DNA of 64,000 nt from Ochotona curzoniae. Taxonomy: Eukaryota; Chordata; Mammalia; Lagomorpha; Ochotonidae. Under the pieces are notes generated by a model. The model was not told the origin of the DNA. It worked only from the letters and a program-made list of their open reading frames with translations, and made no database searches. How positions within the stretch are numbered: the stretch's first letter is position 1; every line of letters begins with the position of its first letter. Below are positions 10,131 to 19,959 of the stretch, in pieces. The stretch spans positions 81,460,894-81,524,893 of the forward strand of contig NW_024467119.1 in NCBI RefSeq assembly GCF_017591425.1. Direction: 5' to 3'. The position numbers and the translations under genes were made by a program.

Positions 10131-10195
10131 ATTTATGTGTATATATATTATATATTTAATATAATATAATAATATGTATAAGTGTGTATGTATAA
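10131..10195. repeat. AT-rich low-complexity stretch
   Basis: TATATA and AATATAAT motifs run on from the tail of the preceding SINE. No other structure is visible. Confidence 0.8.
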
Positions 10196-10700
10196 TCTGG
10201 AGCAGGCATGCATGGACAGAGGACTGTAATGGGGAACTCTGGTGGGACCTGAGTGAGGATGGTGACCATTAGTCTGCAGCCTGGGATCAAGGTCCTCGCT
10301 GTTCTCAGAAGAGGAGGCCCCAGGCAGGATGCCTGTCACAAGTAAGGGATGCTCACCAGGGCATTCCTCATTCCATGTTGGAATGCTTCCAGATAACCCC
10401 TTTCCTGCTAGATGTTAAACCTCATCTCTAACTACTAAACAACCTGCTTCACCATACAGGTAAGACATCACTGCCCAGTGGGGGCCATGGCAGCTGTGGG
10501 ATGGTTGGGACCCCTATGATGCAGATCTGGGCACTTGGCATGGGGAGGTGATGTGGCCCCCATTCCCCTTGCCCAGCTCTGAGACACAGATGTGGACAAA
10601 ACAGCAGTGGGTGGTCCTCTGAGCAAAAAACAATCCACAGCTCAAGTGTGTTGGAAACCTCCTTGCAGGTGTGCCGGCTTCATGCACCCACTCTCCCTCA
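10196..10700. other. unassigned sequence, no gene seen
   Basis: About 500 bases of ordinary composition. The short ORFs on the minus strand (up to 67 residues) have no domain, signal or family resemblance. I cannot assign a repeat with confidence. Confidence 0.4.
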
Positions 10701-11215
10701 GTGCTGCCGAAGTCCAACTCCAGCTGAGTTTTGAGCTCAAGAAGGATGCGTGGAGTCAGAGATAAGAAAAGACACAGACCCTGTCACTTGGTGCCTTCTT
10801 GCTAGAGCTCAAGAAGACGCTGTCCTTTTTATTTACTTAGACACATCACAAGCCTCTGTACAAACATTTGATTTTTTTTATCTTTAACTTTAGAACTAAG
10901 CCAGTATGCACACATGTTCAACTAATTTTTACTTCATGGTCAACCAGGTGCTCTTAAAGATAATTCTGTAAGTTACTATAATCAGTTTCGTTAAAGCAAG
11001 CCATTATTCATTCTTCAGAAGCAGCCATTAGGTGACAGCCAGAACTCCAAGACCGAAGCACAGATGGTAACCTACTAATCAGTAAAACATTCCTACTACA
11101 TTTTGTTTTCACAACTTTTTTTCACTTAGTGGGAGAAATACATCAAAAGGGGGAAAAAAAAACCATAATGATCTAGGACAAAAAGTTTCAAACATTAAAT
11201 CCCCCTACAACCGCA
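10700..11215 (-). mobile_element. possible solo LTR remnant of an endogenous retrovirus
   Basis: On the minus strand a TG-initiated stretch can be read from about 11215. An AATAAA hexamer lies near 10830-10836, then a U5-like segment ('gtctgtgtcttttcttatct' region), ending near 10709 in CA. No primer-binding site, polypurine tract or gene fragment is adjacent, and no flanking duplication could be found. The call rests only on this layout and could be wrong; unclassified unique sequence is the alternative. Confidence 0.25.
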
Positions 11216-11263
11216 GGCTCTACAAACTCATAAACAATCAAACAATAATCAAAAATATATCTC
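11216..11263. other. A-rich flank of the minus-strand L1 tail
   Basis: AT-rich bases next to the T-run that represents the reversed L1 A tail. A target-site duplication could not be tested because the other end of the element is not defined. Confidence 0.4.
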
Positions 11264-11770
11264 TTTTTTTATTAACATTGTATTATGTGATACAGTTTCA
11301 TAAGCACTGAGGAGTCCCCCCACACCTCCCACAACCCTCCTCACATAGTGGATTGCTCCATCTTGCTGCATAACCACAGTTCAAGTTCAGTTGAAATTCC
11401 TTCATTGTGAGCATGTACCTAGCATAAAGTCCAGCGTCTTATTGTCCAGATAAGTTCAGTGGCCTCTTGGGGAGACCTTCTCTGGTCTGAAGGTAGAGCT
11501 AACAGAGTAAAGTTTCGGTCAGTTAAAACCCCCAACAAAACATCAGCGTCGATATACAATGTTATGGGATTAATTGGTATAGTGTTGAGTGAACAATATG
11601 TTAAATAAAAAAATAAAAAAAAAGTTCAATTCTTCAAAACACCTGGGTTGAGACAGTATCAATGACAGGTTCAAAAAGTAACAATCAACCAAGCATAAAT
11701 TACAGGTTAAATCCAGGCAAACATTAGATGTCTGACATAGTATTGAGTAGACAATATGTTAAAATTACAT
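11264..11770 (-). mobile_element. L1: L1 3' UTR, antisense copy
   Basis: The reverse complement matches the 3' UTR of the 1572-8930 L1 nearly end to end. It has the 'ggttttaactgaccgaaact' and 'ctccccaagaggccactgaa' blocks, the G-rich tract, 'cacataatacaatgttaata' and a reversed A tail at 11264-11271. Similarity stops on the upstream side near 11725, where ORF2 would be expected. Instead there is a partial repeat of an internal UTR segment: 'gtattgagtagacaatatgt' near 11740 against 'gtgttgagtgaacaatatgt' near 11583. No ORF2 coding sequence follows, so this is a fragment or part of a composite element. Confidence 0.88.
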
Positions 11771-11990
11771 GTAAGTTCTTGATTACCTTCTACAACTATT
11801 TCAATGTCACCTCCTCAATTGAGGTGTGTAACGATTTTGGGGGGTGTTGCAGAGAAATCTCTCATACCTTGCTAATGAGTACTTGTTCTTTATGTTGCAC
11901 CTAATAGTATATGAGTGAGTCCTTGATGACCTATCTTTATTGTTCTTTGGTTATCTCATCCTATTAGTGTGTGTATATGAGTGTGTGTGT

Positions 11991-12034
<44 letters not shown>

Positions 12035-12811
12035 GAGGGGAGGGGGTTTAGGAGGAACCTTGTTGGTCTTTATAGGGGGTGGAGGCCCAGAGCTGAAACT
12101 AGGTAAGGACTGGAGAGGATTCCTCCCCCACTGTCCCGCCAGAAGTTTATTGATCTTCTGGTTCTGATGACCAATCGTCGTTCCTAGTTGTTCTGATGTC
12201 GTTGGTTCCTATGTGGAAGGACTCGGGCTTCTTCCATCTCTTGTAGTTGGTCCAAAGAGAGGGGGTGTCTGTCCTCTGTTTTCACAGCATTCGGAGGCAT
12301 TCCAGATCCCCGTGTTCTCTTTGGCAGTTGCGTTGACGTTCTTGTGTCCATTCTGATAGACCTTGGTGGGAGTCCGGGAGTCCTTATGGATGGGGGATAA
12401 GCCTCCATCAGTCCCTCAGTTCCGCTCTGGGGTTCTCCCCTATTCTGTGCATATGACCACTTGTTAATAGAGTGTTTGGGTCGTTCCTAATTCCCCCTGT
12501 GTGTCATTATAGCTTTTGCTATTGTCTAATGCTGATCTGGATCTATCAACTTTAAGATATTTATCCAGTTCCTGCAGGTTACACTACGTGGATTCCTAGC
12601 TTTATCAAGGGAAATGAGAGATTTCTCTATGTTCCTACCCAGTTACTGTGTATTGTAAGTAATTGGCATTATATTGGGAGTTACGAACATTGGGAACTTA
12701 TGGAGTGAAACCATAATAGCAGCAGATTTGTCTGAGGGAGATTTACAGCCTTTGGAAATCTTTAGGGTTGCTTGGTGTCCACAAAACGCCGCAGGTTCAG
12801 CATGAATCTGT
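11771..12811. other. unassigned ~1-kb body between the L1 3' UTR and the 249-bp array
   Basis: I recognise no gene. It contains a (GT)n tract at 11993-12032 and a 15-base inverted repeat, AGAGAAATCTCTCAT at 11851-11865 with its exact complement at 12614-12628. On the minus strand there is a 74-codon ORF at 12184-12408, rich in Pro, Arg and Gln, with no recognised domain. On the same strand, a TATA-like 'cctataaaga' lies near 12074. On that strand this sequence sits between the 249-bp units and the L1 3' UTR and may be the body of a composite retroelement. Confidence 0.4.
11993..12032. repeat. (GT)n microsatellite
   Basis: A perfect run of about twenty GT dinucleotides, preceded by an interrupted GTGTGTATATGAGTGTG stretch. 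The short plus-strand ORF across it is a low-complexity artefact. Confidence 0.97.
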
Positions 12812-15534
12812 CTTGAGCCATTCTGCCGAGGGTCAGGTCCCTGCGCGACAGCCCCACCCCACTTATCGGCCCAGGCTTGGGTCTAGCCACGCCCCTAACG
12901 CCACCAGCCCGGGTGTCGGATTAGCTGTACCTGTGCGACCACGCTAGGCGCGAAAGGAGCCACATGTGGGGGATCCAGCCTCCCCGAAACAGTCTTCCGA
13001 GGGAGCGTGAAGACTGTTGGTTGCTTCCCAGGAGACGAGCTTGATCGGGCTTGGGGACCCCGGCCGCCATTCTGCCGAGGGTCAGGTCCCTGTATGTCGG
13101 AACCGCCCCTCTTCCTGGCCAGGGCTTGGGTCTAGCAACACCCCTAGCACCACTGGTCCGGTTGTCAGATTAGCTGTACCTGTGCGACCAAGATAGCCCG
13201 TACAAAGGCCACACGTGGGGGGTCCAGCCTCCCCGAAACAGTCTTCTGAGGGAGCATGATGACTGTTGGTTGCTTCTCAGGAGACGAGCTTGATCGGGCT
13301 TGGGGACCCCTGCCGCCATTCTGCCGAGGGTCAGGTCCCCCCCGCACATCAGCCCCGCCCCTCTTCCCGGTCAGGGCTTGGATCTAGCCACTCTCCTAGC
13401 GCCACCAGCCCGGGTGTCGGATTAGCTGTACCTGTGCGACCATGCTAGGCCCGAAAATGGCCACGCATTGGGGGTCCAGCCTCCCCGAAACAGTCTTCTG
13501 AGGGAGCGTGAAGATTGTTGGTTGCTTCCCAGGAGACGAGCTTGATCGGGCTTGGGGACCCCGGCCGCCATTCTGCTGAGGGTCAGGTCCCTGCACATAG
13601 GCCCCGCCCCTCTTCCCTGCCAGGGCTTGGGTATAAATACGCCCCTAGCGCCACCAGCCCGGGTGTCGGATTAGCTGTACCTGTGGGACCATGCTAGGCC
13701 CGAAAAGGGCCACGTGTGGGGCGTCCAGACACCCCGAAACAGTCTTCTGAGGGAGCATGAAGACTGTTGGTTGCTTCCCAGGAGACGAGTTTGATCGGGC
13801 TTGGAGACCCCGGCCGCCATTCTGCCGAGGGTCAGGTCCCTGTGTGTCGGCCCCGCCCCTCTTCCCGGCCCAGGCTTGGGTCTGGCAACTCCCCTAGCGC
13901 CACCAGCCTGGGGGTCAGATTAGCCGTTCCTGTGCGACCATGCTAGTCCCGAAAATGGCCATGCGTAGCGGGTCCAGCCTCCCTGAAACAGTCTTGTGAG
14001 GGAGCGTGAAGACTGTTGGTTGCTTCCCAGGAGATGAGCTTGATCGGGCTTGGGGACCCCGGCCGCCATTCTGCCGAGGGTCAGGTTCCCGCACGTCGGA
14101 CCCGCACCTCTTCCCGGCCAGGGCTTGGGTCTAGCCACTCCCCTAGCACCCCCAGCCCGGGTGTCGGATTAGCTGTACCTGTGCGACCATGCTAGGCCCA
14201 AAAAGGGCCATGCGTGGCGGGTCCTGCCTCCCCGAAACAGTCTTCTGAGGGAGCGTGAAGATTGTTGGTTGCTTCCCAGGAGACGAGCTTGATCGGGCTT
14301 GGGGACCCCGGCCGCCATTCTGCCGAGTGTCAGGTCCCTGTGCGTCGGCCCCGCCCCTCTCCAGGCCAGGGCTTGGGTCTAGCCATGCCCCTAACGCCAC
14401 TGGCCAGGTTGTCAGATTAGCTGTACCTGTGCGATCATGCAAGGCCCAAAAAGGGCCACGCTTGGGGCGTCCAGCATCCCTGAAACAGTCTTGTGAGGGA
14501 GCGTGAAGTCTGTTGGTTTGTTCCCAGGAGACGAGATTGATCAGGCTTGGGGACCCCAGCCGCCATTCTGCTGATGTTCAGGTTCCCGCATGTCGGCCCC
14601 GGCCCTCTTCTCCATCAGGGCTTGGGTCTACCCACACCTCTAGTGCCCCCAGACCGGTGTTGGATTAGCTGTACCTGTGCGACCATGCTAGGCCCGAAAA
14701 GGGCCACATGTGGGTGGTCCAGACTCCCCGAATCAGTCTTCTGAGGGAGCGTGAAGATTGTTGGTTGCTTCCCAGGAGACGAGCTTGATCGGGCTTGGGG
14801 ACCCCAGCTGCCATTCTGCTGAGGGTCAGGTCCCTGTGCGTCGGCCCCGCCACTCTCCAGGCCAGGACTTGGGTCGAGCAACGGCCCTAGCGCCACCAGC
14901 CTGGGTGTCGGATTAGCTGTACCTGTGCGACCATGCTAGGCCCGAAAAGGGTCATGCGTGGGAGGTCCAGCTCCCGGAAACAGTCTTCTGAGGGAGCATG
15001 AAGACTGTTGGGTGCTTCCCAACAGACGAGCATGATCAGGCTTGGGGACCGGGGCAGCCATTCTGCTGAGGGTCAGGTCAATACGCGTGGCCCCCGCCCC
15101 TCTTCCCGGTCAGGGCTTGGGTCTAGCCACGGCCCTAGCGCCACCGGCCCGGGTGTCGGATTAGCTGTACCTGTGCGACCATGCTAGGCCCGAAAATGGC
15201 CACGTGTGTTGGGTCCAGCCTCGCCGAAACAGTCTTCTTAGGGAGCGTGAAGAGTGTTGGTTGCTTCCCAGGAGACGAGCTTGATCAGGCTTGGGGACCC
15301 AGGCCGCCATTCTGCCGAGGGTCAGGTCCCTGTGCCTCGGCCCCGCCCCTCTTCCCAGCCAGGGCTTGGGTCTAGCCATGCCCTTAGCGCCACCAGCCCG
15401 GGTGTCGGATTAGCTGTACCTGTGGGACCATGCTAGGCCCGAAAAGTTCCATGAGTGGTGGGGCCAGGCTCCCGAAACAGCCTTCCGAGGGAGCGTGAAA
15501 AATGTTGGTTGCTTCACAGGAGACGAGCTAGATT
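12812..15534 (-). repeat. CpG-rich tandem array, ~11 copies of a ~249-bp unit
   Basis: The anchor GCCATTCTGC recurs at 12817, 13066, 13315, 13567, 13816, 14065, 14314, 14562, 14810, 15057 and 15306. Spacings are 247-252 bases, mostly 249. Each unit carries the blocks 'tcggattagctgtacctgtg', 'ccatgctaggcccgaaaagg', 'gaaacagtcttctgagggag' and 'cccaggagacgagcttgatc'. The last unit stops where the 341-bp satellite begins. Units are GC-rich with many CpGs. Minus strand is given because the promoter-like motifs and the adjacent L1 3' UTR point that way; the repeat itself is non-coding. The short ORFs across it repeat unit by unit and are not genes. Confidence 0.95.
13060..15320 (-). promoter_or_regulatory. 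repeated YY1-like cores and GC boxes in the 249-bp units
   Basis: Eight of eleven units contain CCGCCATTCTG on the plus strand, which reads CAGAATGGCGG on the minus strand, a close match to the YY1 consensus core ATGGCGGC. Seven of eleven contain CCGCCCCTC, a GC box of Sp1 type, about 35-40 bases further right. The pairing and spacing are kept from unit to unit. Units at 12817, 14810 and 15057 have lost the YY1-like core. Binding and promoter activity are inferred from motif matches only. Confidence 0.5.
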
Positions 15535-17240
15535 GGTTCTGGCATCACATATACCTGAAAGTGTAGGTGATCCCTGGGAACCTGAGTGTGTTGGAGAACA
15601 GCAACATTCGAAAGGGCCAGCAGGGTTCTTCCAGTGCCAAAACGACTCCACTTGGCTCATTCACTTCACATACTATCAGCTTGTTGAGCAGATCTAGAAG
15701 GAAAGCCTCTTTGGTCACTTCTTGTCCAATGTCCATGGAGCCCGGATGATGCAATCAAGCATGTTGAGCACCCACAAAACAAGGATGCAGATCCTCAGTC
15801 CAGGCGCTAACAACTCCACATTTAGAGACAAGTTCAGCGCCCAAGCCATTTTCAGCTACCATGGAAAAGGACGGCTCCTGCAGCACTTATGCCTGAAAGT
15901 GTATGTGATTCCCTGTGGAACTGAGCGTGTTGGTGAATGCAATATTCGAATTGGCCAGCAGGGTCTTCCAGGTGCCAAAAACGACTCACTTGGCTCATTC
16001 ACTTCACATACCATCAGCTTGTGGAGCAGATCTAGGGGGAAACCCTGTTTGGTCACTTCTGTCCAATGTCCATGGAGCCCAGGCTGATGCAATCAAGCTT
16101 GTTGAGCACCCACCAAAACAAGATGCAGATCCTCAGTCCAGGCGCTAACAACTCCTCATCCAGAGACAAGTTCAGCGCCCAAGCCATTTTAGCTACATGC
16201 AACATGATGGCTCTGGCAGCACATATGCCGGAAAGTGTATGTGATCCCTGGGGAACTGAGTGTGAAACGGCAACAATCGAATTGGCAAGCAGGGGTCCTT
16301 CCAGTGCCAAAACGACTCACTTGGCTCATTCACTTCACATACCATAGCTTGTGGAGCAGATCTAGAGGGAAACCCTGTTTGGTCACTTCTGTCCAATGTA
16401 CATGGAGCCCAGGATGATGCAATCAAGCATGTTGAGCACCCACACAAAACAAGGATGCAGATCCTCAGTCCAGGCGCTAACAACTCCACTTTGAAAGACA
16501 AGTTCAGCGCCCAAGCCATTTTCAGCTACCATGCAACATGACGGCTCTGGCAGCACATATGCCTGAAAGTGTATGTGATCCCTCGGGAACTGAGTGTGTA
16601 GGTGAATGGCAACTTTCGAAAGGCCAACCCAGGTCTTCCAGTGCCAAAACGATCCACTTGGCTCATTCACTTCACATACCATCAGCTTGTGGAGCAGATC
16701 TAGAGGGAAACCCTGTTTGGTCACTTCTTGTCCAATGTCCATGGAGCCCAGGATGATGCAATCAAGCATGTTGAGCACCCACACAAAACAAGGATGCAGA
16801 TCTCAGTCCAGGCGCTAACAACTCGACATCCAGAGACAAGTTCAGCGCCCAAGCCATTTTCAGCTACCATGCAACATGATGGCTCTGGCAGCACATATGC
16901 CTGAAAGTGTATGTGATCCCTGGGGAACTGAGTGTGTGGGTGAATGACAATATTCGAATTGGCCAGCAGGGGTCTTCCAGTGCCAAAACGACTCCACTTG
17001 GCTCATTCACTTCAATACCATCAGCTTGTGGAGCAGATCTAGAGGGAAACCCTGTTTGGTCACTTCTTGTCCAATGTAATGGAGCCCAGGATGATGCAAT
17101 CAAGCATGTTGAGCACCCACACAAAACAAGGATGCAGATCCTCAGTCCAGGCGCTAACAACTCCACATCCAGAGACAAGTTCAGCGCCCAAGCCATTTTC
17201 AGCTACCATGCAACATGATGCTCTGGCAGCACATATGCCT
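15535..17240. repeat. satellite edge: worn, indel-rich units
   Basis: The first five or so units differ from the consensus by frequent one- to three-base indels and substitutions, for example 'ggcatcacatatacctgaaa' at 15541 and 'aacattcgaaagggccagca' at 15601. The junction with the 249-bp array falls at about 15530-15537, inside a 249-bp unit, with no target-site duplication or extra sequence. Greater decay at array edges is expected where unequal exchange is rare. Confidence 0.85.
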
Positions 17241-19959
17241 GAAAGTGTATGTGATCCTGGGGAACTGAGTCTGTGGGTGAATGGCAATATTCGAATTGGC
17301 CAGCAGGGGTCTTCCAGTGCCAAAACGACTCCACTTGGCTCATTCACTTCACATACCATCAGCTTGTGGAGCAGATCTAGAGGGAAACCCTCTTTGGTCA
17401 CTTCTTGTGCAATGTCCATGGAGCCCAGGATGATGCAGTCAACCTGATGAGCACCCACACAAAACAAGGATGCAGATCCTCAGTCCAGGCGCTAACAACT
17501 AGACATGCAGAGACAAGTTCAGCGCCCAAGCCATTTTCAGCTACCATGGAAAACGACGGGTCTGGCAGCACATATGCCTGAAAGTGTATGTGATCCCTGG
17601 GGAACTGTGTCTGTGTTTGAATAGCAATATTCGAATTGGCCAGCATGGGACTTCCAGTGCCAAAACGACTCCACTTGGCTCATTCACTTCACATACCATC
17701 AGCTTGTGGAGCAGATCTAGAGGGAAACCCTGTTTGGTCACTTCTTGTCCAATGTCCATGGAGCCCAGGATGATGCAATCAAGCATGTTGAGCACCCACA
17801 CAAAACAAGGATGCAGATCCTCAGTCCAGGCGCTAACAACTAGACATGCAGAGACAAGTTCAGCGCCCAAGCCATTTTCAGCTACCATGGAAAAGGACGG
17901 CTCTGGCAGCACATATGCCTGAAAGTGTATGTGATCCCTGGGGAACTGAGTGTGTGGGTGAATGGCAACTTTCGAATTGGCCAGCACGGTCTTCCAGTGC
18001 CAAAACGACTCCACTTGGCTCATTCACTTCACATACCATCAGCTTGTGGAGCAGATCTAGAGGGAAACCCTCTTTGGTCACTTCTTGTGCAATGTCCATG
18101 GAGCCCAGGATGATGCAATCAAGCATGTTGAGCACCCACACAAAACAAGGATGCAGATCCTCAGTCCAGGCGCTAACAACTCCACATCCAGAGACAAGTT
18201 CAGCGCCAAAGCCATTTTCAGCTACCATGGAAAACGACGGCTCTGGCAGCACATATGCCTGAAAGTGTATGTGATCCTGGGGAACTGAGTGTGTGGGTGA
18301 ATGGCAACTTTCGAATTGGCCATTATGGGTCTTTAGTGCCAAAACGACTCCACTTGGCTCATTCACTTCACATACCATCAGCTTGTGGTGCAGATCTAGA
18401 GGGAAACCTGTTTGGTCACTTCTTGTCCAATGTCCATGGAGCCCAGGATGATGCAATCAAGCATGTTGAGCACCCCACACAAAACAAGGATGCAGATCCT
18501 CAGTCCAGGCGCTAACAACTCCACATCCAGAGACAAGTTCAGCACCCAAGCCATTTTCAGTACCATGCAACATGATGGCTCTGGCAGCACATATGCCTGA
18601 AAGTGTATGTGATCCCTGGGGAACTGAGTGCGTGGGTGAATGGCAATATTCGAATTGGCCAGCAGGGGTCTTCCAGTGCCAAAACGACTCCACTTGGCTC
18701 ATTCACTTCACATACCATCAGCTTGTGGAGCAGATCTAGAGGGAAACCCTCTTTGGTCACTTCTTGTGCAATGTCCATGGAGCCCAGGATGATGCAATCA
18801 AGCATGTTGAGCACCCACACAAAACAAGGATGCAGATCCTCAGTCCAGGCGCTAACAAACTCCACATCCAGAGACACGTTCAGCCGCCAAGCCATTTTCA
18901 GCTACCATGGAAAAGGACGGCTCTGGCAGCACATATGACTGAAAGTGTATGTGATTCCTGGGGAACTGAGTGTGTGGGTGAATGGCAATATTCGAATGGC
19001 CAGCAGGTCTTCCAGTGCCAAAACGACTCCACTTGGCTCATTCACTTCACATACCATCAGCTTGTGGAGCAGATCTAGAGGGAAACCCTGTTTGGTCACT
19101 TCTTCTCCAATGTCCATGGAGCCCAGGATGATGCAATCAAGCATGTTGAGCACCCACACAAAACAAGGATGCAGATCCTCAGTCCAGGCGCTAACAACTC
19201 GACATGCAGAGACAAGTTCAGCGCCCAAGCCATTTTCAGCTACCATGCAACATGATGGCTCTGGCAGCACATATGCCTGAAAGTGTATGTGATCCCTGGG
19301 GAACTGTGTGGGTGAATGGCAATATTCGAATTGGCCAGCAGGGGTCTTCCAGTGCCAAAACGACTCCACTTGGCTCATTCACTTCACTTACCATCAGCTT
19401 GTGGAGCAGATGTAGAGGGAACCCTGTTTGGTCACTTCTTGTGCAATGTCCATGGAGCCCAGGATGATGCAATCAAGCATGTTGAGCACCCACACAAAAC
19501 AAGGATGCAGATCCTCAGTCCAGGCGCTAACAACTCCACATCCAGAGACAAGTTCAGCGCCCAAGCCATTTTCTGCTACCATGGAAAACGACGGCTCTGG
19601 CAGCACATATGCCTGAAAGTGTATGTGATCCCTGGGGAACTGAGTGTGTGGGTGAATGGCAATATTCGATTGGCCAGCAGGGTCTTCCAGTGCCAAAACG
19701 ACTCCACTTGGCTCATTCACTTCACATACCATCAGCTTGTCGAGCAGATCTAGAGGGAAACCCTGTTTGGTCACTTCTTGTGCAATGTCCATGGAGCCCA
19801 GGATGATGCAATCAAGCATGTTGAGCACCCACACAAAACAAGGATGCAGATCCTCAGTCCAGGCGCTAACAACTAGACATGCCAGAGACAAGTTCAGCGC
19901 CCAAGCCATTTTCAGCTACCATGGAACAGGACGGCTCTGGCAGCACATATGCCTGAAAG

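Noticed and set aside
12812..15534. CTCF sites in the 249-bp units
   Set aside because: GCGCCACCAG matches part of the motif but is followed by CCCGGG instead of the GGGGGC core, so the match is weak.
1..15534. Functional tRNA or rRNA gene
   Set aside because: The only tRNA-like segments are the degenerate heads of C-SINEs, which lack a complete cloverleaf.
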